The position numbers were made by a program, and so were the translations under genes. The notes beneath the pieces are model-generated. The model did not search any database, was not told the DNA's origin, and was given only the letters and a program-made list of their open reading frames with translations. A stretch of DNA of 64,000 nucleotides, from the NCBI GenBank assembly GCA_016584495.1, contig WAID01000013.1, forward strand, positions 2,232,001 to 2,296,000, in the 5' to 3' direction. Origin of the DNA: Celoporthe dispersa (taxonomy: Eukaryota; Ascomycota; Sordariomycetes; Diaporthales; Cryphonectriaceae). Shown here one piece after another: positions 22,581 through 35,700 of the stretch (positions within the stretch are counted from its first letter, which is position 1; each line of letters begins with the position of its first letter).

Positions 22581-23757
22581 GAAGAAAAGTGCACATGCCC
22601 TTCCTGCTCTCTCCTCTGGCCCCCGAAAATCCTCCCTATGGGTTTTTGTAGTTAGCCTCTGGGCCCAGGGCCAACGTCGCACTGGATGCAACACCGCCGG
22701 TGGAGCCGGATCCACGAGAGGCGACCCGAAACCGAGAGGCCCTAAACCTTCCGGCGCGCTGGAATTCCGTCCCAAGGCCAGATCAGACCAAGACCCAACG
22801 ATGTCATCGAACCACTTGCTGGCAACGAGAGAAAAAAACAATACCAAATCTCCGCAGCCCCATTTCCAGTAGCAGTCACAAGGGAAAAGAAAAAAAACGA
22901 GAGTAAAGAATAGAAGGCGGAGAAAAAACATAAGACATCATTAACATGAGGAAAGATAGATGAAAAGAGAATCCAGTCATGACGATGAGTTTCGTGTGAA
23001 GAAATTGTTTTGTTTGCACCCTTGACTCTGAACCTTGCTTCCCTCTGGGGAGAAAAAGGAAAATAATAAAAGAAACTTTGACCAATATTCCCGTGACGCT
23101 TTGCTCTCCTTAACCATCTGACCTTGGGGCCCTTTCATGACAGATACATGGCAACGTAAAATCGGTATATATGCATGAACCAAACATCAAAAGCAAAAGA
23201 GAGGGAAGAAAGAAAAAAAAGCAAAAACACGAGCAGCTAGAGAACAAAGAGGTGTGTTCATGTCTGTAGGGGGAGTGGCTGTGGAGACACAACCCCGTCC
23301 ACCCCTCAAGTGCTCTCTGCAGTCCCAAATCCTCCAAACTCCGGCCCGGCCAAGCCCTCTTGGCCGGGCCTTGCCTTTGAAAAACTCCACCAGAAACCAC
23401 TTTGTTTGAGATTATGAATTTATATGTGTCTTGAAAACCTCTCTTTCCTCCTGCTGTGGCTCATGGCGAGCCCATTGACAGCGGGGTGGCGGGTAAACGC
23501 TCCACTCCGGCTCCGAAGCCGCGTCGGAGGAACCCGAGTGATCGAAGGAGTGTGAGAGGGCAGGAGTCTGATGAGAGAGTCGCGTATCAGCGCTTCCGTT
23601 CTTTTTCCGATGCGTACCATATGTTGACGTGTGTTGGGGGTTGGGGGGAGAAGAAGAGATGGGGGAGATGGCAAAAAACAATAACAAGGAATTCGTTTTG
23701 TTTTTGACTCTCACCGCACGCACATGAACAGAATGATACATTTTGTTTCATTTCTCT

Positions 23758-23791
<34 letters not shown>

Positions 23792-23878
23792 GTGGTGGTG
23801 GCGCTCGTCTCTCCATCTCTCTCCCTCTCCCTCCCTCTCCTTTACCCTTCTCTCTTGTCCCTATGCCTCCCCTGTCCT
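18254..23878. other. Gene-poor intergenic region, 5.6 kb
   Basis: No gene is supported. The sequence is dominated by pyrimidine/purine tracts, runs of T (for example 20329-20344) and CA/GT repeats. Long open frames across 19.2-21.1 kb exist on both strands at once and consist of low-complexity peptides, as expected for chance frames in biased DNA. Promoter elements of CIA30 and the 3' UTR of the bZIP gene must lie at the ends. Confidence 0.5.
22549..22574. repeat. (CA)13 microsatellite
   Basis: Uninterrupted CA dinucleotides on the plus strand. Confidence 0.9.
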
Positions 23879-24965
23879 TTACACCCTGGAAGGTGCGGGA
23901 GCAGGATAGCGGGATCGGTAGAGATCAGGTGCAGCGAGGTGACCGGCGGCGGTGGCCGTGGTCGAAGAGGAGGAGGTGGAGGTGGTGGTGGACAGGACAT
24001 CACTACCGCCGTAGGAAGGGAAGGTGGAGACGGGAGGGAGAGCCGATGACGATGACCTCGACGCCTGGTGCTGATCTTGGTGTTGGTGGTGGTGGTGGTG
24101 GTGGTGAGAACTCACATGAGGATTTGAATCGTAGGGCGAGGCGGTCGCGGGGACCCCAAGCGAGTAGTCGCCGTAGCTTGCAAACGACATCGACTCATTC
24201 CCCTTGCTCCCGGTGGTGTTGTACGCCTCCGAGAAGTGTGTCATGGGAGGCAGCGTTGGCGCAGCAGTGGCCGTGATGGCCGCGGTGCCCATCCACGTGG
24301 TCACAGCAGGGTGGCCGGCGTAGAAGCCGTTGTCACTGGGCGGCGAGTAGCTGTTCTGGTAGGCGAAGGAGGGCGGGCTGGAGGCGGGCGGGCTGGGGGA
24401 CGGGAAGAAAGGCTGGTCGTCCGGGTTCATGGGCGGGGTGTATGGGTGGTTGAGCGTCACTGGGGGAGCCAGAGGCGCGTGGTTCGAGCGGGAGGCGAGG
24501 AGCGGCGCCTCTGGTGCTGCTGTGCCGCCTGCTTCTTGATGCTGTTGACCTTGGGGGACTTCTTGGCGGTGCTGCCCTTACCCTCCTCGCCGGCCGCCTT
24601 GCTCTCGAGGAACTGCATGCGCTCCTTGATCTTCTTGCCTGGAATTCACAAAAATGCCAGGTCAGTAAAAAAGCCCTCTCTGGCAGGGGGGATATCTGGG
24701 AGAGGGAAGGTCAATGCAAAAGGGTTGAACCCACGGTAGTTGCGCTGGGCAATCCTGTTCTGGATCCGGCGGCGCTCGGCAAGGTCTGATACCTTGGTCC
24801 AGTCCTCATCTGGTGTGCCGATGCGCTGAAGGCGCTGCTTGTGCTGGGGTACTGCCTCACGGAGATGGGCTGTGTGTGAGGTGCAGACCAGGCGCTGTAC
24901 TGGTGCTGGTAAGGATGGTGTGCCAGCGGGCCCACCGGGAACATCTGGTGAGGGTCGGAAGCCAT
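23879..24965 (-). CDS. bZIP transcription factor with degenerate leucine zipper
   Basis: This is a nuclear DNA-binding regulator of about 330 residues in two exons on the minus strand, 24965-24735 and 24638-23879, with a 96-base intron (GTGGGT donor, TTCCAG acceptor) that splits the basic region exactly as in many fungal bZIPs. The basic region at residues 60-85 reads DLAERRRIQNRIAQRNYRKK, with the invariant N-x7-R pattern. The adjoining zipper is poor: KERMQFLES is followed by a Gly/Lys/Ser-rich stretch with no further heptad leucines. The C-terminal part is rich in Ser, Pro, Thr and Tyr and has a His tract. Two frame breaks must be allowed, one missing C at 24846-24849 (QYP joins QHKQRLQRIG) and one near 24490-24496 (RRRSSP joins SRSNHAPLAP). 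With both, the model is divisible by three. The target genes are unknown. Confidence 0.85.
24081..24106. repeat. GTG/CAC trinucleotide repeat coding the bZIP His tract
   Basis: Tandem GGT on the plus strand codes seven consecutive His on the gene strand, followed by a Gln/His mixture. Confidence 0.8.
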
Positions 24966-24984
24966 TGTGGTGAAGTTGTGTGAT

Positions 24985-24998
24985 GTTGATGTTGTTGT

Positions 24999-25031
<33 letters not shown>

Positions 25032-25033
25032 CG
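24985..25033. repeat. TTG/CTG trinucleotide repeat in the bZIP 5' leader
   Basis: GTT and GCT triplets lie 20-70 bases upstream of the bZIP start codon; on the gene strand they read as CAA/CAG. Confidence 0.85.
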
Positions 25034-25650
25034 TTGGCGACGACGATGATGTTGATCTTGTTTGTTCGGTCCAAGATCTGGTGAACGGTGTGAGGATGAT
25101 GAGTGTGTTTGTTTCTGATGTTGATGTCGTAAGAAATGGGAGGATGATGTGAGTCTGAGGAAGAGGATGAGAAGGAGGAGAGGTCGTGTCTTTAAGAGGA
25201 AATCCAGGGAGAGCCTTGTGGTCTTGGGGATGTGATATCTATAGAAGTCTGGCTGGATCTCTGGTCTGAGGATGAGGCCTGACCAGAAGGATGATGGTGG
25301 AGGAATGTTTCGAGATATATAGTATGTCTGAAGGCGGAGGAGGATGCTGGGCAGGGCTTCAGGGCAGAAAGTGTGAGGGTGGGTCCGAGGCCGCGGACGA
25401 GGAACACTGGGGACCAGGGGGCAAGGGTCCAGGTACGTCGCAGGGGTGACGACCATGTGGAAGCAGTAATCCCATGGTCCTTGTCCCCTGCTCAAGATGT
25501 TGCCATGTACCTTTTCCCCCCCTGCCCCCCTCCCTTCCCAGAGCTACCACACGTACCTACGAGTACGTACCTCACGTACCTTGGGTAGCCTAAAGAAGTG
25601 TCAGTCAGTCAGCAGGATAGAGAACGGGAGGAATAAGGCTGTGTGGTAGC

Positions 25651-25683
25651 CACCCACCCATCCACCCACCCACCCACCCACCA
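25651..25683. repeat. (CCAC)n microsatellite
   Basis: About eight CACC/CCAC units with one CATCC interruption. Confidence 0.85.
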
Positions 25684-25881
25684 GCACAGGACGGTACATA
25701 TGTACACACAGGATGTACCCTTCGTACCTCATGTATCTCATGGCCTGTAGGCCCCGTCCTGGAGAATGGAAGGTACGGTGCAGGTCCGGACTTAGTGCGG
25801 CCGCGGCCAGCAGGCCCAGCGCTGTGGTCGCAGAACCAAAATAGGCCTACCCACGTGTGCTACGTAGCAGTGGTAGGAGCA

Positions 25882-25904
25882 AGCAGCAGCAGCAGCAGCA
25901 GCAG
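25882..25904. repeat. (AGC)7 microsatellite
   Basis: Seven AGC units on the plus strand in non-coding context. Confidence 0.85.
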
Positions 25905-25954
25905 AGGCCAGGCAGAAGCAAACGCACCCCAGATGCGGAAATGCACCTTACACC

Positions 25955-25982
25955 CTCTCTCTCTCTCTCTCTCCCTCTCTCT
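25955..25982. repeat. (CT)n microsatellite
   Basis: CT dinucleotides with one CCT interruption. Confidence 0.85.
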
Positions 25983-26437
25983 TATCCCTCCCCCTCTTGT
26001 TATCCCCGTGGTGGTCGGGCGGGCCTCAGTGCTCGTTCCCACACACGAGGAAATTCCTTCGAGCACGAGGCAGTGTCTGCTTCATGCGCCTGCAGCAGGC
26101 TACGAGAATTTTCCCCCTCTCGGCCAATAGTGGGAGGGATAGGCGCGCGCAGCACAGCAAGGTCTGGTGGTTGGCAAGGCCCGTGGAGTCAATCGGGAGG
26201 CTCTCATAGGGCAGGGCGCACCGGGTGGCTGCTAATGCATGGAACGTAGCTACACTTAGTTCTTCGTCTGGCGACCGAGACGGGAGGATATCGTATACAA
26301 GCCTGTACCATAGTACGACTCGAGCGGGATGGAGGAGGCTCAGCTCGGGCCTAGCTTAACTCTCAGTCACGCCGGTAGGTACAGCACGAGGGCTTGCTTT
26401 TCCCTTTAGGCCGGCCGGCAGTAGGTCTTGTGTTTGA

Positions 26438-26480
26438 GTGTGTGTGTGTGTGTGTGTGGGAGAGAGAGAGAGAGAGAGAG
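26438..26480. repeat. Compound (GT)n-(GA)n microsatellite
   Basis: About ten GT units are followed directly by ten GA units. Confidence 0.9.
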
Positions 26481-27430
26481 GTCGATCGCATCTTGCTTCC
26501 TTGTCCGCCATGTCCGCATGTGGACCGCGCTGGAAGAGAACTGGGCCTGCATACCACAGTATGGGAATCGTGCTTAATGTCTGCAGAGAGGGGTTTACTG
26601 CATGTTGCTTACAACCCGGCCCTCTGGAGGCCACATACAGGTAGGTACAGCGCTGTTACCTCCGCGAGAAAAAGGCGAGCAGACACCGAACGGGGCACAA
26701 GTCTGGTACTGTCGGACTTTTGGGCTGGAGCGCTACAGGCTTGGCGATCCCGCGCAAAAAGAATATGGTACCCATCTGTGCTAGCTATGTACCAGGACGT
26801 GGTATTATTTTTGTGTGTTACCGCAGAAGGATCACAGGTTGGTGGGAAGGGGGGGCAACTGAGAACTGGAGAACGGCAGCACCAGAGCTGGAGACAGAGG
26901 AGGGCAGGGGAGGGGGGGGGTGAGGAGGGGTGAGGGAAGCGAAAAGAGGGGCGTGTGCTGAAGAGTAGCGGGTCGATCAAGTCCTCAGACAAGGGCCGGG
27001 GCTGCTCAGAAGTACCAAAATAACGTATAGGATGCCCTACTAACGACAAGAGCAAAACGGAGTGCTAATTCTGGGAAGGGACTGCCCCGATTCCCCTCAG
27101 TCCTCCGTTTACCAGCCCTACGCGAAAGGCCTCACTGCAACACGCCGCACCTAGCCTCTCGCACCACCTCCACACGCCTGCACCACAGCTCCACGGTAGC
27201 TCGACTGGATTTCCAATTACAGAACTACCCGACCAACCTCAGGAATAGTCGCCAGGTAAGGTGATCCACGCAGTGAACGAGCTGGTCGCGCCCCATGTGA
27301 TGGCCTCTCCCTCCCTCCCTCACACACACACACTCTCTCTCACTCGCGTCGTGGACAGACACCTCGTTTCAACAGACAACTCTCAGCTGTCGAGGGTGGC
27401 TACCGCGCGAGGGCGGACCGCCAGCACTGC

Positions 27431-27472
27431 CATCACCATCACTATCACTATCACTATCACCATCACCATCAC
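27431..27472. repeat. ATCACC/ATCACT hexamer repeat
   Basis: Seven hexamer units alternating ATCACC and ATCACT. Confidence 0.88.
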
Positions 27473-28683
27473 CGGTCACCAGAGGTAGCGCGGGGTAAAA
27501 TTTTAAGCTTGAATCGCCCTGACAGGCAGGCAGACGTCAAGGGAGCTCTCTACCCGGCGCTCCGGCGCGCCATATCGTAATGAGAGCCAAGGTCTCGACG
27601 GGCTCGTGCTAAGCCTCGTCACGACCAGGAGCAACCTGGTTGCCAAATTTTAGGCTTCGTCCAATGCCAGCGGCGGGATCGTCCAAACGGCCCTGGCTCG
27701 CTGCTGTACGAGTGACTGGTGCCTCTTTTTGGTCGCTATAGGGGGAGGACTGGGGTGGGAGGGAATCATAGGCACCCAAGTTATGCCGCCATTCCTTCGG
27801 CGAGCAGCTCCTATCGGCTACGATCTGAGCCTGGCTCCATGGGCCCTTTGACACCACCAGTACTACGGTAACTACGGCGGTGGCAGTACGTTACTATGGC
27901 ATCTGGGATGACGCTGCTGCTGTGGTCGGTGTCCACATCCATCGCCAGGGCTGCATGGGGAAAAGCAGACGAAGAAGGGCCAATGTCGATCACAGATTCC
28001 CACGGTGACTGATGGGAGGGACGATTCGACGTACCGAAAGGGCCGACTTGAGAACCATCGCGATCCCGTCTCGTGTAACGGTGACAGACCCCCTACCATA
28101 CTTGTAGCTGGTAGGGCGCGAGGAGGGAGTCGCTGGGGCCCGTGCTCGTTCTCGTGAGTCTCGTTCTCGGTGAGCCGTTCACCCGCCAGCCAGCCACGCA
28201 CACGACTGCCATAGTCCTAACTACTATGTACTATTACTCACTCACCCAGGTCAAACGACCCACCCCGTGACCCGCCATCCGCCATCTTGCAGACCACAGC
28301 CCCGGAGATGAACATGTAATGACCGCATAGTCCGAACATTCGGATCCGGAGCAGCCTGGAAACACGACCCATTGGCTGGGTAGACCCCTGCCTTCCGCGC
28401 TCGGCAATCGTCCGTGGGACCGTGGTCGAAACCATGATCTGTCTGGCCCTTTCTGGGGGGGAGGGGGAGGGGGGGCCTCGACGCCGGAGACCAGCTTACC
28501 TCATGTGTGCCGTAGTAGTACATGAATCACAACAAGATCGATGTCGGCCCTGAGCTGTGACGTCTGAGGAGGTGCGGCAGAGCTCTACCAGCCGCCGCCT
28601 GAAGATGGGAGGGAATACAGCAACGTAGGACAAACCTAAACAGAGGAGACACAGAGAGACGATGGACGGATGACCGTGGCGCC

Positions 28684-28708
28684 AAAAAAAAAAAAAAAAA
28701 AAAAAAAA
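28684..28708. repeat. A25 homopolymer
   Basis: Twenty-five consecutive A on the plus strand. The stated length may be unreliable given other homopolymer errors in the window. Confidence 0.85.
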
Positions 28709-29572
28709 GGGCTCGTGTTCACTGGCCAGGTCAACTCGCTCACTGACCGGCGCCGCGGCGATGAGTTGGATTGAAGGCGTGGGGGATAGGCTATCGAACC
28801 GTACCCTGGCATAAACGTCTCTTACTATTATGATTATCATTATTATTTCCTTTGTCTTCGTCCCAGCGCCAGGGCCCTCTTCGCGCGCCGAACCTTAGGC
28901 TGAACGGTGCTGACGTCCGTCCACCGGCGCGCTTGCAACGCCGCCTAGAGAGCTACAGGCACTTGATACTAACGGCAGCAGGACGGACGGAGGCCATAAG
29001 GGTGCGTGCGCATGGCGGATCAGCCCACCTCGCACCTGCGCCCCCCAGGTAGGGAGGAGGGCGTCGCTACTGACAAGAGGGAAGAGAGTGCCTGTACTGG
29101 ACACTATAACGGCGAGAATCCTGTTCGATAGCGGTAGGGCGGGAAGGCGTCCTGGAGGCTCGCCCTACCATGGCACCATGGCACCTTGACTGTCCACCGG
29201 CGTGGCATTCCTGTTGGCCTGCGGCGCAGCGGGTCTGCACCCTGGCCTGCCGTGCCTGGGACCTGGGACGCCCTCTGATTGGGAGAACCATCGTGTGTCC
29301 GCCTCTCACGCAGTCACGCAAATCACTTGTCGCTGCTGTCGTCCTCACAACGTTACCTTCACGAGGACGAGGGCGCCCAGCTCGTCTCGCCGCGTGCTGC
29401 CTGGGTATGGATCTCGCGATCGCCCCGCCCGCCCGCCCAGGACCACAACCTGGGTGACCAGCATGTCACAAAAGGACCAGCGTGAACCTGAGCCAAGGTT
29501 GACAGCCAGGCCAAGAGACACTACGAGGACAGACATGAGGACAAGACGATCTGTCTGGGCCTGTGGTATTGT

Positions 29573-29608
29573 GGGAGGGGGAGGGGAGGGGGAGGGGAGG
29601 GGAGGGGA
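29573..29608 (+). repeat. G-rich tract, potential G-quadruplex
   Basis: Runs of three to five G separated by single A (GGGAGGGGGAGGGG type) occur at least six times on the plus strand, satisfying the usual G-quadruplex pattern several times over. Confidence 0.75.
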
Positions 29609-30395
29609 ACCCTTCAATATCAACGGATCGCAGGCGTCTGATTCGCCAAGATGCGAACCGCTCCGATGGGCGCGGGCATCCAGTCCTCCATCGGACGACC
29701 TGCTGGGCGCGCTCAGGACTCGGCGCGGGTTGTCTCTTGTCTCACAGGGCTAAACAGCGGGGAGTCCGCACAGGTTCGGGCCCTGCAGGCCCTGCTGCTC
29801 GAGCCTGCTGGCTGCTGGTGCTGCTTGCTCCCCCAGGGTTACGTCGAGAAGGAAGAGGTGTGACCACCATCACCAGGTCTCCACGTGCTTGATAATGCTG
29901 CTATTTTCGGACCCTGGGCTTTACAAATCCCCAGGTGGCCCTCTGATTGGCCCGCCCTCGACGAGGGCCTGTGATGGCTCACAGCAACCACTCTCGCAGG
30001 CCCGGCGAAACAGACAGACCGGCCAGCACTGGCTTCTTCCTCCCTGACCGCCATACCGAGATTGCGACACAGCCTGCCTCGACCTTCACCTCCCCCCCCC
30101 CCCCTTCTTTCTCCCCTCCCCAAGGCCGCCTTTTCACCAGGCTTGAGCACATTCCAGAGTGCGAAACAATCGGTGACGACCAGGGGGGGGCTGGAGAAGG
30201 ATGAGGAGGATGGGTGGGGTTGGTTCTGCAGGCCCTCGACGGCACCCGATCGCCGGCACATGCACGCAACAGCAACCCATGCGGCCTGCCCTTCTGATAC
30301 ACAACCAACGCCCCTTCACGGCGGAACAAGATGGCTGACTGTCAAGTCATCATCCCAAGTCCCGACACTGTGGATCGAGAGTAATCCCGTATGAT

Positions 30396-30429
30396 TGTGT
30401 GTGTGCTTGTGTGTGTGTGTGTGTGTGTG
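30396..30429. repeat. (GT)n microsatellite
   Basis: GT dinucleotides with one CTT interruption. Confidence 0.88.
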
Positions 30430-32774
30430 AGACACCGCTCTTCTGCAGGCCTGGCGACCCGTGTGCATCACCTAGGTGTGAGGTGAGATGTGAGAACCTC
30501 CCTCCATCTCCTGTCCGCCTGCTGCTTGTTGGTCCCCCTTCCCCCCCAAGAGAGACGTGGGGACCGCGGCTCGCGCAACCCCAAGACCAGCACTACACCT
30601 ACGCAGCAGCGCACGTACTGGCGGTTCAGTTCCACCCCGGGAATCGCTCGCTCAGTCAGCACCTTGTCCTGTTAGGGCGCAGTGCATCTGCCGGGTCCCC
30701 TGGATTACTCACAAAACATCCCCGTGCATGGATCCAGGGCTCCGCTCCAGGGCTGGGAGAGAAGAGAGAGAGAGAAGGGAAAAAACGGAGCCAGGCGGAC
30801 ATAAGCTGGAGATTGTTGCCCTTTCCCTCCGTTTTGTTTGTGTGTGTGTGTGTGTGTATGTTTGCTGGGGCCTCGTCAACACACATTCCGCTGCCTTTGA
30901 CGCACACACACACATACACACACCAGGCCGGAGGTGTCGGAAGCATCTGATCACATGTCCGAATTGCGCGATCCCATATATCATACGATATCTGTCATCC
31001 CATCCAGAATAGCTGAACACGAACGAGGACCCTGCCGTGCCGTCTGGAACGCAAACCGAGGTGCCAAAGGTAGCCCTGGAGGGTGGAAAAGAGCGGAGAA
31101 AGAACGGCGGCGGGCGGGCGCGGGCGCTCAATCATCGAAGCCTGGCCAGTCAGGGAGGGGCCATACGCTCGTCTCTGGCGACGTCACGACCAGACCGGCA
31201 AGCAGGAGACGCTGGGCTGCTCTCTCTCTGCAGCTCCCAACATGGTGCCGATTTCTCATCCTGACCTGCTGACAGGTACGGTGCGTACCCTATTCCCCCT
31301 CCCCCTCCCCCCTGCCCCCCTTCCCTCTGCGACGCACCGCCGACGCACGTGTATGACATCTTACCGTACGCAGGGCAGTACCATGGTAGTACTTTACGAT
31401 ACCTGTCATGGGTCCTTTTTACGCCCCCAAGAGGATCCCTCTGGCTCGCCCGTCCGCGCAGGGGTCCTTGTAAGTCCATAGCTCCCTTTTTACCTATCTT
31501 GGGAGGCAGTGATTCTACACCCAATCCACACGCTCTTCCTCTCCCCGATGAGGCAGATTAACGAGCTGACCAATAAGATAATATTTCCACTGCTCTTGTC
31601 TCTCTCTCTCTCTCCCTCTCGTCCCCAATCCGCTTCTGAATCCCACCCCTCCCCCCTCCTGCTCCCCATTTCAATACTACTCACCCACAACCCTCCCTGC
31701 CTCCCTCCCTCTCGGTCATGCTGCCTACCGCACGGGTCCGTCAGCTCCTGTAGCTGGGCTCCGGAACTCGCTCGAGGCCGGACTCGTAGCCGTATCACCT
31801 CATCACCATCTCCTCGGCCCAGCCAGGCCGCTGTGTTGCGCCTCAGCCTGCAAATCTGCCTTTGGCAATCTCCGCCGTGGCTCCCCTGGCCCCCCGCAGG
31901 AGATGAATAAACCTCTACTTGGGGAAAAAATAAAAATAAAAGGTTAAAAAAAATAGCAGCAGTCATGATCAATAAACGGAAGATTCCAGGGGGGGGAGGG
32001 GCCAGGTGGTGTTCGTGGTGGTCTTTTTTTCTCTTTTTTCCCCTCCGCGCTCTTCCTTCTTTTCGGTCCCTTGTCCTTACTGATTATGATGTGCATACGA
32101 TATGTACAATCAATCACATGAGGTCCTCACACCCCAGGAGGAGGTGAGGTTGGCACGGTGCAGCCAACGGTCGCAGCGAGGCCGGCCTGGTCTGAGACGC
32201 AGGTCCAGGTTGTCGGGGCCTCACCAGGCCTGAGAGGACACACCTCTCTAGCTATAGGGCTGGAGATGGTGAGCCGTCCCCCTCCCCCTCCAAAGAGGGA
32301 AAAATAATCAAAAATTACATAAAAAAGGAGGGTGCTGGAGACGCCCTGAGTGGCTGATTGGCTGGCTGGCACTGGCTGGTTGGAAGACTGTCCAGCTGCA
32401 GGGACGGCGTGGCTTAGGCTGTGTCGGACGCCGGGCCATCCTCTGCCAGACCTTACTACCGACCCATTCACGCCGACCCAACAGTGGTTCTTCTTATTTT
32501 TTCTCTCTCTCTCTCTCTCTCCTTCTTCTTTCGGTGCGAGCTCTGGCGCGTGTGCCCTCGCCTGTTGGGCCTGAGCAGATTCCAACCTTGCTCCCCTACT
32601 CGCCCTGTGATACGGCCGTGTTCAGGGCCTGCTGGTCTCGGCCCGCACCCAGCCAGGCACCTGAATTAAAATGATTGCCCGCGGAGGATCCGAGATTTCA
32701 TCGGGCTTGCTCTGCCGCATGCACGCTCGTTAAAAAAAGAGGCAGGATCAAAGGTGGGCCTGCTAAGTGAGGTG

Positions 32775-32799
32775 GAGAGAGAGAGAGAGAGAGAGAGAA
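32775..32799. repeat. (GA)12 microsatellite
   Basis: Uninterrupted GA dinucleotides. Confidence 0.88.
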
Positions 32800-35700
32800 G
32801 GACGGGGTGGACCAAGACCAGAAACGGCGAGGCACAGAGAGAGACACAGACAGAGACACAGAAAGAAGAACAACAGAGGCAGAAAGGAAGAAGGGGGGGA
32901 GGGTGTGCTTCTGCTTTCTGCTTTCTTTTTCCACACCGTATAATGCTGACACCTATTTTCCCGATCCGACCTGGTTCCTAAAGACCGTTTTGTTTTTTTG
33001 GGTTATGGCAACACCACACCACAACAGAAGTGTCCAAGGGCTTACTTTCAGTACCCCCTTTCTCTCTCTGTCTCTCTCTCTCACACACACACATACGCTC
33101 TCTCTTTTGTTTTCACCTACCATGGTACATAGTAAGGTCCAGAAAACGGGTTATGTTACGTGCCTGCCCACCCCTCGCAACCCAGAGCGTCGGATCTCCA
33201 CCGCTCTGTGGAATCAGCTGCGTATTCTTGTGCACATCTACACAGTAGTAACTCATTGGTGTGGGTGTGGGTGTGTGTGTGTGTTGGTCGCTCTGCTTGT
33301 GACCACTCCCCCCCCCTTCCCCCTTCTGTCTCTCCCTCCCTCGTCCTGGGGTTCTCGCTGCAGGTCACTAACCGACATGCAGCCCGCCCGCCGCCCACTC
33401 GGTGGCCTTCCCTTCCTCTCGGATACACACACACACACGCCTTTAGGCGAGGGCTAGATTTGTTCTTCCCGTCCCCCTCCCCCCCCTCTCCCTTCTCTCT
33501 CTCTCTCTCTTCTCCCTATCCCCAAAACGCACCACAATGTGCAGAATTTGTGACAAAAGGACTCGGAATACGTTTCTTTTTTTTCTACATGCACGCTTTC
33601 GGCGGCCGACCACGATCACGGTTCGCCTGGGCGCGCCATCTAAACGAGAGCCAGCTAGTCTTACCGAGAACGTACCACGGCTCTCTCCCTCCCCCCTCCC
33701 TCTCCCTCTGTGTGTGTGTGTGTATATCTAGGGTCATCATTTTCTTACAGGTCCGCCGGCCATGTGGTGGTGGAGCCTTTTTCTTTTCCTTTATTTTTTT
33801 TTTCAAATCGACAAAAGGCCCCTGCTGGTGGTTGTGGGGTGTTTTGCGTGTGTGGAGTCCAACATCCCGCGCAGATGTGTCGATCTGCGTGTGCTCTCTC
33901 GCGTCTTGTCAAGTGGTCAACAAGATGCGATCGATAACCAAAAAGGAAAAAGGAAAAAAAAAGAAAGAAAAAGTTACTCCACAAGGTCGCAGGTTTGGGC
34001 CAAGCCCACGCTGCGCCCCCCGTCACAGGCTGTGAAGGTCCCGTGCCCTCAGCATCTCTCTTCTTTACCCTTTTTTTTTCTTTCTTTCTTTCTCCAATCC
34101 TTCTTCGTCCCTCCGCTATGACCAACAATGATACGTTCGACGTCAGGGTCTCGACCCGCCAGCCCGTCACTCGATGCCAAAAGGATCACCATCAATACTG
34201 CACCATAGTAATGAGTATCCATCGTGACCACTACCCTGCTCCTCCCTTTTTTCCCCCCCCTCCTCTCACATCCCCATTATACCACCACAACCAACCAGCC
34301 TGACCTTGCCACACCTAAAAATATGAAACCGTACAACCTGCCCACCTCCCTCCCTTGTCTGTCTGCCCTCTTTTTTTCTTCTTCTTTTATTATTATCCTC
34401 TCTCCGTGTCCTATTACTTTGGTCCCAACGTGGATGGGCGATTCCTTCGCTCGATCCTTCTGTGGAGAAGAAAGAGGGAGAGGAAAAGGAAACCTAACGA
34501 ATTGTATGCTATAATCAAGCTACTATGATACTGTAACGGGCGCCAAGATGGAGCCTACTACTACTTGTGGTCCTTATGGCCATCCTCCTCGCCTTCCTCC
34601 CCCCCCACACCGGAAGGCACCATAATGTATACATGATTATCACTATAGTACTGAAGGAAGCGCGCCGGCCCGGCTGCACATTGTGGCTCGAGGTCACTGT
34701 ACCTACATGTGATGACAATGAGCCAAAAAAGCCCCCCTTTGTGAAAAGCCGATCGACTCTCAAGGAATACCTTTTTTTTTCCAAAAAAATAATAATTCCA
34801 ATAGAGCGGCCGGTGACAGTGGTCGGTCACTCTTTGGGGCCCAGAGGCCTAGCCTGTGCAGTGAAACCAGCCCGGCTGGGACGATCGGTCGGTCATGTCA
34901 ACAACTACACCCCGGCCCGGCCAGGCCACAACGGCCTTCTCTCTTTTGTTCGAGGTGGCGCCTCGGTCGGGTCCCCCTTCTCTTCTGGCCCAACGGGGAT
35001 GGAGACGCAATCATGTGTCCTAAGAGAGAGGCGTGATACCATGTGCAAGCCTCAGAGATCCTGTCTATCTGCGTACCAAGCTGAACTATAAAAATAAAAA
35101 TAAAAATGAAGGGCTGGCCGCCGAACCCACCACCACCACAGACCAGCTGGGTTCTAAACCTTCCATGCAGCCACCTCAAGAACCGAGCAGCGTGTTGAGG
35201 GCGTTAGGGGAGGTCGGCCGCCTCTCGGTGGGAGCAGCCCGGTTAGGTAATATTCCGGAACAGAAAACAGAAAAAGAGTAAGAGGAAAGAAAGGAAAGAA
35301 AAGAAAAAACGTGGGTGTGGAGCGCGAAGACCACTTGTTGCTGACCACATGCATGGGGTTTAGATTGGGGAGAGAGAGAGAGGAAGAAAGAGAGACGAGA
35401 CGGTATGCAGGGCATGCTGAGAATAGCAGCACCTACCACACCCACCCGCAGTGGTCAGCCAATTCGATTTTTGTTTTATTTTATTTTATTTTTTTCATTT
35501 TCTTCCTCCCGCCCCCGACACCATGGCAAGGCCGATTGCAGGTTCAAAGTCCCGATTCCAAATGCTCCAGGTCGGTAATCTCCTGTTGGCCTGCAGGGTC
35601 CTCGAGCGCCTAACTTCAAGTCTCTGTGGAGGGTGCGAGAGTCTCCAGGATGGTCTCTACTGCCGGGTAGCGCGAGTATTGTATTTTTTTTTTCCCTCCC

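Noticed and set aside
24857..25495. A 212-codon minus-strand frame with a Gln run upstream of the bZIP start
   Set aside because: It overlaps the bZIP start region in another frame and reads the trinucleotide repeat of the 5' leader. No bZIP motif is in that frame.
33160..34035. A 291-codon plus-strand frame
   Set aside because: The peptide is dominated by translated CA/GT and CT repeats, and a competing frame exists on the minus strand.
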